Below, piece by piece: positions 42,885 to 51,119 of a DNA stretch of 64,000 nucleotides. Where the stretch lies: NCBI RefSeq assembly GCF_016481275.1, contig NZ_JAEMNW010000012.1:1-64000 (forward strand). The letters run 5' to 3'. Each line of letters starts with the position of its first letter. The first letter of the stretch is position 1. Origin of the DNA: Antrihabitans auranticaus (GTDB taxonomy: Bacteria; Actinomycetota; Actinomycetes; Mycobacteriales; Mycobacteriaceae). Made by a program: the position numbers and the translations under genes. Under the pieces are notes generated by a model, which did not search any database, had not been told where the DNA came from, and saw only the letters and a program-made list of their open reading frames with translations.

Positions 42885-43124
42885 ATGGTGGCGCGCACCG
42901 CAGAAGAGTTGCTCGCCCGGTAAACGCCGCAAATCGCGACTGAGAAATGGTCACTGATCGGGCCGTTCGTGCGGTCGGTGATCCGCGAGGCGTACCCGAC
43001 GAACACGCGTGCGAAAGTGTCGGCCGGCCGGATCGGCGAGGTCACCGCGCTCGTGTCGTGGGCAGTCGACGAAGGATTGCCGCTCGAACCCCCACACGAG
43101 GGAAATACCCCGTTGAGCCGATGA
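42885..43124 (+). pseudogene. Truncated tyrosine integrase-like gene, interrupted at the tRNA
   Basis: ATG 42885 follows an excellent GGAGGAGGG (42871-42879, 5 nt gap). The frame reads MVARTAEELLAR, an in-frame TAA (42921-42923), then TPQIATEKWSLIGPFVRSVI, then REAYPTNTRAKVSAGRIGEV, then TALVSWAVDEGLPLEP, and enters the tRNA 3' end. The pattern (PFVR...V...L...WA...GLPLEP) fits the N-terminal core-binding region of actinobacterial site-specific integrases. One TAC-to-TAA type change would explain the stop, and everything after about residue 70 is missing where the tRNA begins. It is a decayed integrase at an integration site. Confidence 0.5.
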
Positions 43125-43186
43125 CGGGAATCGAACCCGCGTGTCAAGCTTGGGAAGCTTGCGTTCTGCCATTGAACTACATCGGC
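43116..43186 (-). tRNA. tRNA-Gly (anticodon CCC)
   Basis: 71-nt cloverleaf on the minus strand, 5' end at 43186. The acceptor stem GCCGATG pairs with CATCGGC, the discriminator is T, the D-arm is GTTC...GAAC, the anticodon stem CAAGC/GCTTG encloses loop TTCCCAA (anticodon CCC), and the T-arm is GCGGG-TTCGATT-CCCGT. CCA is not encoded. The 3' end faces the accessory region on the left, the usual target side for tyrosine-integrase elements. Upstream of dcd a tRNA-Gly is also found in other Mycobacteriales. Confidence 0.95.
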
Positions 43187-43276
43187 GTGCGCGGCGATCA
43201 GCCTCGCGAGGCCCCACTTTAGCAGCGGTTGCTGCCGGACGCGGGACCCGTACGGGCACCGGCTAGCCTCAGCACT

Positions 43277-43855
43277 GTGCTGCTCTCCGATCGCGATATT
43301 CGCGCCGAGATTTCCGCTGGTCGCCTAGGCATCGAGCCGTTCCGGGCGGACCTTGTCCAGCCGTCGAGTGTGGACGTCCGGCTGGACCGGATGTTCCGTG
43401 TTTTCAACAACACGCGTTACACGCACATCGACCCGGCGCAGCAGCAGGACGAGCTGACGACTTTGGTCGAACCTGGCAAGGGTGAGCCGTTCGTGCTTCA
43501 TCCTGGCGAGTTCGTGCTGGGGTCGACGCTCGAGCTGTGCACCTTCCCCGACGATCTCGCCGGACGGCTCGAGGGTAAGTCGAGTCTCGGTCGCCTGGGT
43601 TTGCTGACGCACTCCACGGCGGGCTTCATCGATCCGGGTTTCAGCGGGCACATCACGCTCGAACTGTCCAACGTGGCTAATCTTCCGATAACTTTGTGGC
43701 CCGGCATGAAGATCGGCCAGTTGTGCCTGATCAGGTTGACCAGCCCGGCGGAGAATCCGTACGGGAGCGCTGTCGTCGGGTCGAAGTACCAAGGTCAACG
43801 CGGTCCGACCCCCTCGAAGGCATATCTTAACTTCGAGAACTGGACGTACGAGTAG
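43277..43855 (+). CDS. dcd: dCTP deaminase (housekeeping; probably dUMP-forming)
   Basis: 192 residues from GTG 43277 (reads as [20 protein letters not shown]), the usual Dcd start in Mycobacteriales. Conserved blocks are [19 protein letters not shown], the trimer/active site [49 protein letters not shown], and [13 protein letters not shown] at the end. The enzyme deaminates dCTP; the M. tuberculosis enzyme is bifunctional and also acts as a dUTPase to give dUMP for thymidylate synthesis, and this close relative probably does the same. It stands alone beside the tRNA-Gly. Confidence 0.96.
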   Translation: MLLSDRDIRAEISAGRLGIEPFRADLVQPSSVDVRLDRMFRVFNNTRYTHIDPAQQQDELTTLVEPGKGEPFVLHPGEFVLGSTLELCTFPDDLAGRLEGKSSLGRLGLLTHSTAGFIDPGFSGHITLELSNVANLPITLWPGMKIGQLCLIRLTSPAENPYGSAVVGSKYQGQRGPTPSKAYLNFENWTYE

Positions 43856-44029
43856 TTCTCCTGTTTGCGGGCTCCAAACGACCAAAATGTTCGATAAACA
43901 AACCAGAAGTATGTAATCGTGGCCCTCCACCTACCCAAAGTGTGAGTTACCCCCTAGTATTCGAGTCTGACGTCCTTCGGGGGGACGGCAAACATTCACA
44001 GTTGCTCTCCTGAGGGTTGGTGCATTTTT

Positions 44030-45538
44030 ATGAGCTTTCGAGACCGCGGCGGTGCATCTGTCGACGTCCCAAAGTTTTCGGAAACTCATTGGCACTCCGA
44101 GCGTGAACGGTGGCAGGCCGAATACGGCCGCCGCCTCCAAGTCGCAGACACGCTGATAGTTTGCGCGTCGGTTGCTGTGGCGCAGGTCGTGCGCTTCGGC
44201 GGCGTCGATGAAGGCTCGCTGAGCTGGTTCGGCAACACGGAGGTCGGCTACACGGCGGTCTCGCTTGCCATCGCCGCGATCTGGATCGGCTGCTTGTCCC
44301 TGTTCAGCACCCGTTCGCCGCGAGTGATCGGCGTGGGGCCCGAGGAGTACCGGCGCATCACGTCGGCGACCCTTCGTCTCTTCGGCCTCATTGCCATCGT
44401 TTCGCTGCTGTTCCGAGTCGAGTTTGCTCGCGGATATCTCGCGATCGCACTGCCGCTCGGCTTGCTCGGTCTGATGCTGAGCCGCCGCGCGTGGCGCCGC
44501 AACGTTCTCGTTCGTCGTGCCAACGGCGACTACATGACGTCGGTGCTGGTCGTCGGCGGTCGCGACGCCGCGCGGGCGATGACGACAGCGTTCGCACGCG
44601 ACAAGTCGTCGGGTTTCCGCGTCGTCGGTGTATGCACGCCGTCGCGCCGGCAGGGCGATGCGCCGACCTTTCATGTGGAAGGCCTCGAGATCCCCGTTAT
44701 CGACGATGCGACCTCGGTTGCCGACGCAGCTCGCATGACCGGTGCCGACACGGTCGCGGTAGCCGCAACCGAACGCCTCGGCGCCCAGCGGCTTCGGGAA
44801 CTCCTGTGGGAGCTCGAGCCATTGGGCATCGACCTGGTCGTGAACCCCGGTGTCGTCGACGTCGCAGGTCAGCGGATCGAGGTTCGGCCTGTTGCCGAGA
44901 TGCCGCTCGTGCACGTCGAGAAGCCGCAGTACGACCGCGCCAAGTCGTTCAGTAAGACGTTGTTCGACTTCTGCTTCGCTTTCTTTGCGGTCCTCGCGGT
45001 TGCGCCGGTCCTCATCGCGGTTGCGATCGCGGTCAAACTCACCAGCCACGGACCGGTGTTCTACAAGTCCGAGCGCATGGGTATCGACGGTAAGCCGTTC
45101 CAGATGATCAAGTTCCGCAGCATGTTCGTGGATGCCGACAAGCACCTCACTGCGCTGATGGAAATGAACGAAGGCGCCGGGTTGCTCTTCAAGATGAAAG
45201 ACGATCCGCGAGTGACGGCGGTCGGAAAGGTCCTGCGACGTTTCAGCATCGACGAGCTTCCGCAGTTCTTCAACGTGCTGCGCGGCGAGATGAGCGTCGT
45301 CGGACCGCGGCCGCCGTTGCGTCGCGAAGTAGAGGCCTACGACGGCAAGGTACGCCGCCGTCTGCTGGTCAAGCCGGGCGTGACCGGCCTCTGGCAGGTC
45401 AGTGGACGTTCGGATCTGTCCTGGGACGAGTCGGTCCGGCTCGACCTCTCCTACGTCGAGAATTGGTCGATGGTGCAGGATCTGCTGATCATCAAGAAGA
45501 CCCTCAGTGCGGTCGCGAACAGCGACGGAGCATACTGA
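44030..45538 (+). CDS. Polyprenyl-phosphate sugar-1-phosphate transferase (exopolysaccharide initiation)
   Basis: 502 residues. An N-terminal membrane part has four or five hydrophobic helices (including LFGLIAIVSLLFRVEF and YLAIALPLGLLGLML), then a CoA-binding-like/Rossmann middle domain (SVLVVGGRDAARAMTTAFAR). A further membrane helix (FDFCFAFFAVLAVAPVLIAV) leads into the bacterial sugar transferase domain: SERMGIDGKPFQMIKFRSM, SIDELPQFFNVLRGEMSVVG, PRPPLRREVEAYDG, KPGVTGLWQVSGRSDLSWDE. Such PHPT enzymes attach the first sugar phosphate to undecaprenyl phosphate for capsule or exopolysaccharide assembly. A long leader (about 170 bp) with a CGTCC/GGACG stem precedes it. Confidence 0.93.
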   Translation: MSFRDRGGASVDVPKFSETHWHSERERWQAEYGRRLQVADTLIVCASVAVAQVVRFGGVDEGSLSWFGNTEVGYTAVSLAIAAIWIGCLSLFSTRSPRVIGVGPEEYRRITSATLRLFGLIAIVSLLFRVEFARGYLAIALPLGLLGLMLSRRAWRRNVLVRRANGDYMTSVLVVGGRDAARAMTTAFARDKSSGFRVVGVCTPSRRQGDAPTFHVEGLEIPVIDDATSVADAARMTGADTVAVAATERLGAQRLRELLWELEPLGIDLVVNPGVVDVAGQRIEVRPVAEMPLVHVEKPQYDRAKSFSKTLFDFCFAFFAVLAVAPVLIAVAIAVKLTSHGPVFYKSERMGIDGKPFQMIKFRSMFVDADKHLTALMEMNEGAGLLFKMKDDPRVTAVGKVLRRFSIDELPQFFNVLRGEMSVVGPRPPLRREVEAYDGKVRRRLLVKPGVTGLWQVSGRSDLSWDESVRLDLSYVENWSMVQDLLIIKKTLSAVANSDGAY

Positions 45539-45725
45539 GCGACCTGCAGCGCAGTGGCAGGCTCTTGGTCTATTCGGATAGTCCGTCTATGCTCTGCCCA
45601 GCAGTCGTCAGGACTGGCAGAATTCACTGGGCAACTCGTCGTTACGTACCGGTAGAATCACTGCAGACCACAAGCAACGGGGGCTTGTGTGCATCTAGCG
45701 CACGACGAATGAAAAAGGGCTGTCC

Positions 45726-47159
45726 ATGACTTCGGTTCTCGGGGTATCGGTGGGGGCGAGTGCGATTCGTATCGCGCGCCCCTCCGTTGCTGTCCCCGAA
45801 AACGGTGGCACCGGGCAGTCGTTCGACATCCAGTCGGTGGACGTTACGCGCAGTCGCGCCGAGGAACTCGCTGCCGAATCTATCGGCGTGGCGATGGAAT
45901 CGAGCGAGGAGATCTCGGCGACCAGCGTTGCCTACCGCAGTGCGCCGCAGGCCAAGGCCGTGCGGGCCGCGATGGCGCGCCAAAACCTCGACAACTATCA
46001 GCTCGTTCCAGAGATCACCGCGATCGTCGAACACCTCGAGGCGACCGGTGAGATCGCAGGACTTTCGACCGTCGCCGTGTACGACCTCGGTAGTTCTGGA
46101 CTGTCGATCAGCGTCGTGGACATCGACCGCCGCGAGGTTGTCTACGCCGAGCGCACGTCGGAAATCAGCGGCGATTACTTCGATTCCTTAGTTCGGGAGC
46201 AGCAGATCGCGGCGGGCCGAGTCGGTGCACCGCAGAGCCCTGTCGAATTCGCGGTGCTCGATTTGCTCTGTAAAGACGCAAAAGAACGGCTATCGGCTAA
46301 CTCGGCTGTCGCCACCCCGTCCGATTCCGGACTGATTCTGCTTTCTCGAGACAGTTTCGACGCGTTGATCACGCTCGCGATCGAAGCGTCCGCGCGCCTG
46401 ACCCGTGACGTGATCATGCGGTCGGATCAGCATGTGGAAGCAATCGTCGGGGTCGGCGGCGGTAGCCGGATTCCGCTCGTCAGCAACGTGCTCAAGCGCT
46501 GGACGAGTTTGCCGGTGATACTGCCCGACAATCCCGAGTCGATCGCGGCTCGCGGCGCGGCAATGCTCGCGCGCCCGGCTGCCACCGCAGTGCGACAGGA
46601 CGCCCCCCGAGTCGCAACGTGGTCGCCGATCGCGCCGCTCAAGATGAATCACCGCCGCGAAATCAGCGGTGCGGGTCTCGCAGTCAGTTCGCTCGCGGTG
46701 ATCGCGGCCATCGGCCTTGCACTCGGATACGGCGGTCAGATGCTCGACGGTGCCGCGGACGGCAACGGTGGCCCGACCACTACGCTGCCGCAGGTTCCGC
46801 CGCGCACGACGATCGGCGAGCCGTCTATCGCGGTAGCTCCCGTTCCGACGTCTGTCGCAATGCCCACGACAACGACCAAGCCGCCGGAGACCACGGAAGA
46901 ACTTCAGCGGACGACCGACCAGACGTCGTCGTCGTTGTCCACGACTCCGGCTCCGCCGACCATCGGCATCCCGGGCCTGCCGCCGATCTATCTGCCGACG
47001 ATCCCGCCGGAGCTCATTCCGCCGCCACCCCCACCGCCACCGCCGCTGCCTGAACTACCGCAGTTGCCGCCGCCACCCCCGATGCCGGAGCTGCCTCCGC
47101 CGCCGGTGCTCCCACCGCCGCCCGAGTTGCCGGTCATCAATATCCCGCCGTTCCCCTGA
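45726..47159 (+). CDS. Membrane-anchored Hsp70/actin-fold protein with proline-rich tail
   Basis: 477 residues; AAGGG before ATG 45726. Residues 1-300 are a divergent Hsp70-type ATPase domain: phosphate-1 VLGVSVGASAIRIAR, phosphate-2 VAVYDLGSSGLSISVVDI, and adenosine motif IVGVGGGSRIPLVSNVLKRW. The substrate-binding domain of Hsp70 is absent. Instead there is one transmembrane helix (GLAVSSLAVIAAIGLALGYG, about residues 320-339) followed by a Thr-rich linker and an extreme proline-rich tail ending NIPPFP, probably extracytoplasmic. A related but shorter protein is at 61.5-62.7 kb. Function is unknown; a cell-envelope sensing or secretion-associated role is suggested by the layout. Confidence 0.8.
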   Translation: MTSVLGVSVGASAIRIARPSVAVPENGGTGQSFDIQSVDVTRSRAEELAAESIGVAMESSEEISATSVAYRSAPQAKAVRAAMARQNLDNYQLVPEITAIVEHLEATGEIAGLSTVAVYDLGSSGLSISVVDIDRREVVYAERTSEISGDYFDSLVREQQIAAGRVGAPQSPVEFAVLDLLCKDAKERLSANSAVATPSDSGLILLSRDSFDALITLAIEASARLTRDVIMRSDQHVEAIVGVGGGSRIPLVSNVLKRWTSLPVILPDNPESIAARGAAMLARPAATAVRQDAPRVATWSPIAPLKMNHRREISGAGLAVSSLAVIAAIGLALGYGGQMLDGAADGNGGPTTTLPQVPPRTTIGEPSIAVAPVPTSVAMPTTTTKPPETTEELQRTTDQTSSSLSTTPAPPTIGIPGLPPIYLPTIPPELIPPPPPPPPPLPELPQLPPPPPMPELPPPPVLPPPPELPVINIPPFP

Positions 47160-47169
47160 TCGGGTTGGC

Positions 47170-48471
47170 CTACTTGGCGTGGCGTCGTCTCGGCAATTTG
47201 TGATCGTGCGTCTTGGTGCCGGCCAGTGGCCGAGCCAAAAGGACTGCAATTCCGGTCGTGAGCGGTACGGACAGCGCGAGCGCGATGCCGCCCACCGATG
47301 ACCGCACGATTTCGATCGCGACCGCGTCACCGGTCAGTACATCGACGATCGACCGGTCTGCAGCGCTGAACAGCAGCAGTAGCGGTAGTGCCCCACCTGC
47401 GTACGCGAGTACCAGCGTGTAGACGGTGCTGGCGATGTGGTCGCGGCCGACGCGCATCGCGGAGGTGAAGATGTCTTTGCGTGAGGCGTCGTCGTCGAGG
47501 GCCGCCAATTCGAACGCCGCCGATGCCTGAGTAATGGTCACGTCGTTGAGCACGCCGAGCGAACCGATGATGAAGCCGGCGAGCAACAGTCCGGTGATGC
47601 TCACATTGCCGAGGAAAACCTGCACATTGGCGTTCTGCTCTTCGGACAGCCCGGTGACGTGGGTAAGGGCGATCGCGACGTAGGACAGCACTGCGGCAAC
47701 GATCATCGACGCAAGCGTGCCGAGCAGCGCCGAACTGGTCCGCAGGTTCAGGCCGTGCGCGAGGTAGAGCACGGCATAGAGAATCAGTGACCCGGCCACC
47801 ATCGCGACCGGAATCGCGGGCTTGCCGTCGAGCAGCGCAGGTAGCAGGAAGCCGACGAGCACGGCGAACGCAAAAGCGAGGCCCAGGACCGCGCGCAGAC
47901 CTCGCCAGCGCGCGACGGCGACGATCACGATGACGAAGGCCAGCGCCACGATGGTCAGCGGAAAACCGCGTGCGAAATCGTTGAATCCGTAGGTGGTGCC
48001 CGTCTCGTTTGTGCCGCGCACGAGACGGATGTGATCCCCGACGTCGAGGTCAGGCTGTCCCGGTCCGAGAACGAACTCGGCCTGGTTGGGATCGCCCTGG
48101 ATTTCGAGCAGGGTCCGGGCGCCCGAATTGGGGCCGGAGTCGATGCTGACGACTGTCTGCAGGCACTGATACTGCTGGTAGGGCGAGGGCGGCGCCTTTT
48201 CCGGATTACCGGTGAACACCCGGCCGGCCGAGGCACTTCCGCACGTCGTCAACTCTTGCGCGAGGACGGTGCCCGACTCGGTCTCGTATGCGCCGCCCGC
48301 GGCGGTCTGCATGGGTAATGGGATGTCGACGCTGCGTGTGCTCGGCCAGAGCGCGATCAAGCCGGCGAGCGTGACGATGCCGATGGCGACGAGCAAGCCG
48401 ATGACGACCTTCTTCGCGGTGTCGCTGATTGCGATGGGCTCGTCGTGGCCATGACCGTGCCCGTGGCTCAT
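47170..48471 (-). CDS. YibE/F family membrane protein
   Basis: 433 residues. A histidine-rich N-terminus (MSHGHGHGHDEP) precedes the first transmembrane helix, a large extracytoplasmic domain (about residues 45-165, two cysteines likely paired), and then seven hydrophobic helices with the YibE/F signature GNVSITGLLLAGFIIGSLGV, LNDVTITQASAAFELAALDD and DIFTSAMRVGRDHIASTVYT. The family is widespread and of unknown transport or scaffolding function; the His-rich start may bind metal. It converges with the Hsp70-like gene, 10 bp between stops. Confidence 0.88.
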   Translation of the reverse strand: MSHGHGHGHDEPIAISDTAKKVVIGLLVAIGIVTLAGLIALWPSTRSVDIPLPMQTAAGGAYETESGTVLAQELTTCGSASAGRVFTGNPEKAPPSPYQQYQCLQTVVSIDSGPNSGARTLLEIQGDPNQAEFVLGPGQPDLDVGDHIRLVRGTNETGTTYGFNDFARGFPLTIVALAFVIVIVAVARWRGLRAVLGLAFAFAVLVGFLLPALLDGKPAIPVAMVAGSLILYAVLYLAHGLNLRTSSALLGTLASMIVAAVLSYVAIALTHVTGLSEEQNANVQVFLGNVSITGLLLAGFIIGSLGVLNDVTITQASAAFELAALDDDASRKDIFTSAMRVGRDHIASTVYTLVLAYAGGALPLLLLFSAADRSIVDVLTGDAVAIEIVRSSVGGIALALSVPLTTGIAVLLARPLAGTKTHDHKLPRRRHAK

Positions 48472-48550
48472 TCGCGGTGCCGATCTTGCTCGTCGCCAGG
48501 CATCGGATGAATCGGGGGCTCGCTGCGCACCGGCTAAGCGTAGTGACCCA

Positions 48551-48584
48551 ACAAAAAACCACCGGTCAGGACTGGCCGGTGGTT
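48551..48584 (-). terminator. Intrinsic terminator of the aspC transcript
   Basis: Perfect 9-bp inverted repeat AACCACCGG (48557-48565) / CCGGTGGTT (48576-48584) with a 10-nt loop. On the minus strand the stem is followed by TTTTTTG. It lies about 200 bp beyond the aspC stop, in the direction of its transcription. Confidence 0.7.
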
Positions 48585-48607
48585 GATGGTTTGCTGAAAG
48601 TTTAGTG

Positions 48608-48643
48608 GGGTGGCGGAGAGCAGGGGGGATGTCCCCGCCACCC
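48608..48643. other. GC-rich stem in the aspC 3' region
   Basis: GGGTGGC (48608-48614) pairs with GCCACCC (48637-48643), and inside it GGGG (48623-48626) pairs with CCCC (48633-48636). The 48472-48784 interval holds no protein gene besides this and the terminator; G-runs follow (around 48659-48665). It may be part of the aspC 3' UTR. Confidence 0.35.
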
Positions 48644-48784
48644 GGTCCGGGCGGCCCAGGGGGGGTGGGCGGCCAGAACCGGCACCCATGGTGCCGAGAA
48701 CCAATGTACAGGATAATTGGGGGCTTTTCTCGGGAGGGGCTATGTGTCTTGCTTTTGGGTGCCGGTTGCTTTGCGGACCGCGTG

Positions 48785-50047
48785 CTACTGGGAGTAACTC
48801 GCCAAAAAGTTGCCGAATCGCTCGATCGCCACTGCCAGATCGCGCGCCCAGGGGAGCGTCACGATCCGCAGGTGATCATGGTCCGGCCAGTTGAATCCCG
48901 TGCCCTGCACCATGAGGATCTTCTCCTGTAGGAGCAGATCCTGGACGAGTCGTTCGTCGTCGTGAATCTCGTGGACCTCCGGGTCCAGCCGGGGAAATGC
49001 GTAGAGCGCACCCCGGGGCTTGACGCACGAGACGCCGGGAATCATGTTGAGCCGCTCCCATGCGACATCGCGCTGCTCGAGCAGTCGGCCACCGGGCAGG
49101 ATCAGATCCTCGATGCTCTGATGACCGCCGAGTGCAACCTGAATCGCATGCTGGGCGGGGACGTTCGGGCAGAGGCGGGACGACGCCAGCAGATCGATAC
49201 CTTCGAGGAAGCCCGACGCGTGCTCCTTCGGCCCGGTGATCGCGAGCCACCCGGATCGGTAACCAGCAACGCGGTACGCCTTCGACAGGCCGTTGTAGGT
49301 CAGGCACAGCAAATCGGGCGCAAGCGTCGCCAGCGAGATGTGCTTGGAATCGTCGTAGAGAATCTTGTCGTAGATCTCGTCGGCGAGCAGCAGCAGCCGG
49401 TGCCGGCGCGCGATGTCGACGATCTGCGAGAGCACCTCCGCGGAGTAGACCGCACCTGTCGGGTTGTTCGGGTTGATGACGAGCAGCGCCTTGGTCTTCG
49501 GTGTGATCTTCGCTTCGATGTCGGCGATATCGGGCTGCCAGTCGTTGGACTCGTCGCACAGGTAATGGACGGGAGTGCCGCCCGCGAGACTCGTCATAGC
49601 GGTCCACAGCGGGTAGTCCGGCGCTGGAATGAGGACCTCGTCGCCGTTGTCGAGCAACGCCTGCATCGTGATCGTGATCAGCTCGGATACGCCGTTGCCG
49701 AGATAGACGTAGTCGACGTCTAGTTCGGGAAATCCGGGAACCAGTTCATACCGCGTGACGATCGCCCGGCGCGCCGAAAGGATGCCTTTCGATTCGGAGT
49801 ACCCCTGCGCATACGGCAACGCGGCAATGATGTCGCGCATGATCACGTCGGGCGCATCGAAGCCGAACGGCGCGGGGTTGCCGATGTTGAGTTTGAGGAT
49901 CCGATGACCCTCTGCCTCGAGGCGAGCTGCGTGTGCGTGCACCGGTCCACGAATCTCGTAGACGACGTTCTGAAGCTTGGTCGACTGGTCCAGTCGGCGC
50001 GGCGGCCGATGGTGATGGTGATGGCTCGGTGTGCTCACGGTGTTCAT
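48785..50047 (-). CDS. aspC: Class I/II aminotransferase (AspC/AlaA type)
   Basis: 420 residues from ATG 50047. A pyridoxal-phosphate fold type I enzyme: ILKLNIGNPAPFGFDAPDVI near the N-terminus, VYLGNGVSELITITMQALLD, LLVINPNNPTGAVYSAEV, ADEIYDKILYDD, and the PLP lysine in TYNGLSKAYRVAGYRSGWLA. It corresponds to the gene called aspC in mycobacteria and to E. coli AlaA (alanine-pyruvate type). It makes alanine or aspartate from the 2-oxo acid with glutamate. The N-terminus has a native run of five histidines (TPSHHHHHRPPRR). A terminator lies downstream at 48551-48584. Confidence 0.93.
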   Translation of the reverse strand: MNTVSTPSHHHHHRPPRRLDQSTKLQNVVYEIRGPVHAHAARLEAEGHRILKLNIGNPAPFGFDAPDVIMRDIIAALPYAQGYSESKGILSARRAIVTRYELVPGFPELDVDYVYLGNGVSELITITMQALLDNGDEVLIPAPDYPLWTAMTSLAGGTPVHYLCDESNDWQPDIADIEAKITPKTKALLVINPNNPTGAVYSAEVLSQIVDIARRHRLLLLADEIYDKILYDDSKHISLATLAPDLLCLTYNGLSKAYRVAGYRSGWLAITGPKEHASGFLEGIDLLASSRLCPNVPAQHAIQVALGGHQSIEDLILPGGRLLEQRDVAWERLNMIPGVSCVKPRGALYAFPRLDPEVHEIHDDERLVQDLLLQEKILMVQGTGFNWPDHDHLRIVTLPWARDLAVAIERFGNFLASYSQ

Positions 50048-50215
50048 CGTGCCATCCTTTGTCCACTGGTTTCCTGGTGAATGCAGCACTGGACACTCCG
50101 TTTCGGCGCCCAATATGTGGCCCCGCATTCACCGATCGGATATACATCCCCTCGGAGATCAACGAAAATGCTGGCGAAGGTAGTGGCCGCGGCCGGTTCG
50201 AGAGGGGCAGTACAC

Positions 50216-51103
50216 ATGTCGGAGAAACGTGCGCGCGGGGCGTCGGTCCGGCGCCGCATCGCGGTTGCCGCGGTAGCAGCTGTTGCGGCGTTGTCGGTCG
50301 TCGCCTGCGATTCGGACAAGTCTTCCGACAAATCCGGGAAGGCGGAGACGTCGAGTGCCGAGTCGTCGACCACCTCGGACGGCACCGGGATCGATGTCGA
50401 TCCCAAGTTCAAGATGAAGCCGGAGTACGACGGCGCCTCGAGCTCGGATGGCAAGGCCGGCAAGAAGCTCATGGAGGACAACCAACTCCTCCAGATCCTC
50501 GCCAACAACGTCAACAAGTATCTGACGCTCCCGAAAGACGTACCGATCATCGGCGCCGAATGCGGTACACCGAACGCGTTCTGGGACCCCGAGGCCGAGA
50601 CCATCACGATGTGCTATGAACTGGCCACGCTCTTCGTGGAGCTGTTCGAGGACGATCGGGACCCGGATCCGGAGGGCGCGGCGCTCGCCACCACGGCCGC
50701 GGTCTTCTTTCACGAACTCGGCCACGCGCTGATCTCGCTGTTCGATCTGCCGACCCTCGGCAAAGAGGAAGATGTGGCAGACCAGCTTTCTGCGGTCCTC
50801 CTGCTCAACGAGAAGGATCCCGAACTGCAGTCCTACGCGCTGTACTACGCAAGGGCGTTCGAGCTGCTCGGCCAGATGGAAGACCTGTCGCCGGGATCGT
50901 TCGCCGACGAGCACTCATTGAATGCGCAGCGTAACTTCAACGTTCTCTGCTGGGTCTATGGATCCGACCCCGAAGGCGTCGGCCAGCAGATCACGTCCAG
51001 CGAGCTTCCCGAAGAGCGTGCCGTCCGCTGCGAGGACGAATACCAGCAGATCGAGGACTCCTGGTATCAGCTGCTCGAGCCATACATCAAACCCCAGCGC
51101 TAG
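50216..51103 (+). CDS. DUF4344-type lipoprotein metallopeptidase
   Basis: 295 residues from ATG 50216 with GAGGGG 8-9 nt upstream. A lipoprotein signal (RRRIAVAAVAAVAALSVVAC with a VVAC lipobox) is followed by a Ser/Asp-rich linker. The catalytic domain has FFHELGHALISLFDLP (His166-Glu-x-x-His170) and GKEEDVADQLSAVLLLN, which gives the third zinc ligand. Conserved cysteines in AECGTPNAFWDPE and ITMCYEL likely form a disulfide. This matches DUF4344 putative metallopeptidases, anchored on the outer face of the membrane. Substrates are unknown. The S9 peptidase follows 16 bp downstream, perhaps co-transcribed. Confidence 0.85.
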   Translation: MSEKRARGASVRRRIAVAAVAAVAALSVVACDSDKSSDKSGKAETSSAESSTTSDGTGIDVDPKFKMKPEYDGASSSDGKAGKKLMEDNQLLQILANNVNKYLTLPKDVPIIGAECGTPNAFWDPEAETITMCYELATLFVELFEDDRDPDPEGAALATTAAVFFHELGHALISLFDLPTLGKEEDVADQLSAVLLLNEKDPELQSYALYYARAFELLGQMEDLSPGSFADEHSLNAQRNFNVLCWVYGSDPEGVGQQITSSELPEERAVRCEDEYQQIEDSWYQLLEPYIKPQR

Positions 51104-51119
51104 CACCTAAGCTCGCGCT

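Noticed and set aside
42947-43222. 91-codon plus-strand frame crossing the tRNA-Gly gene
   Set aside because: Runs antisense through the tRNA; the integrase-like frame explains the coding signal left of the tRNA.
43931-45145. 404-codon minus-strand frame opposite the sugar transferase
   Set aside because: Composition is a mirror of the real gene, which has full bacterial sugar transferase signatures.
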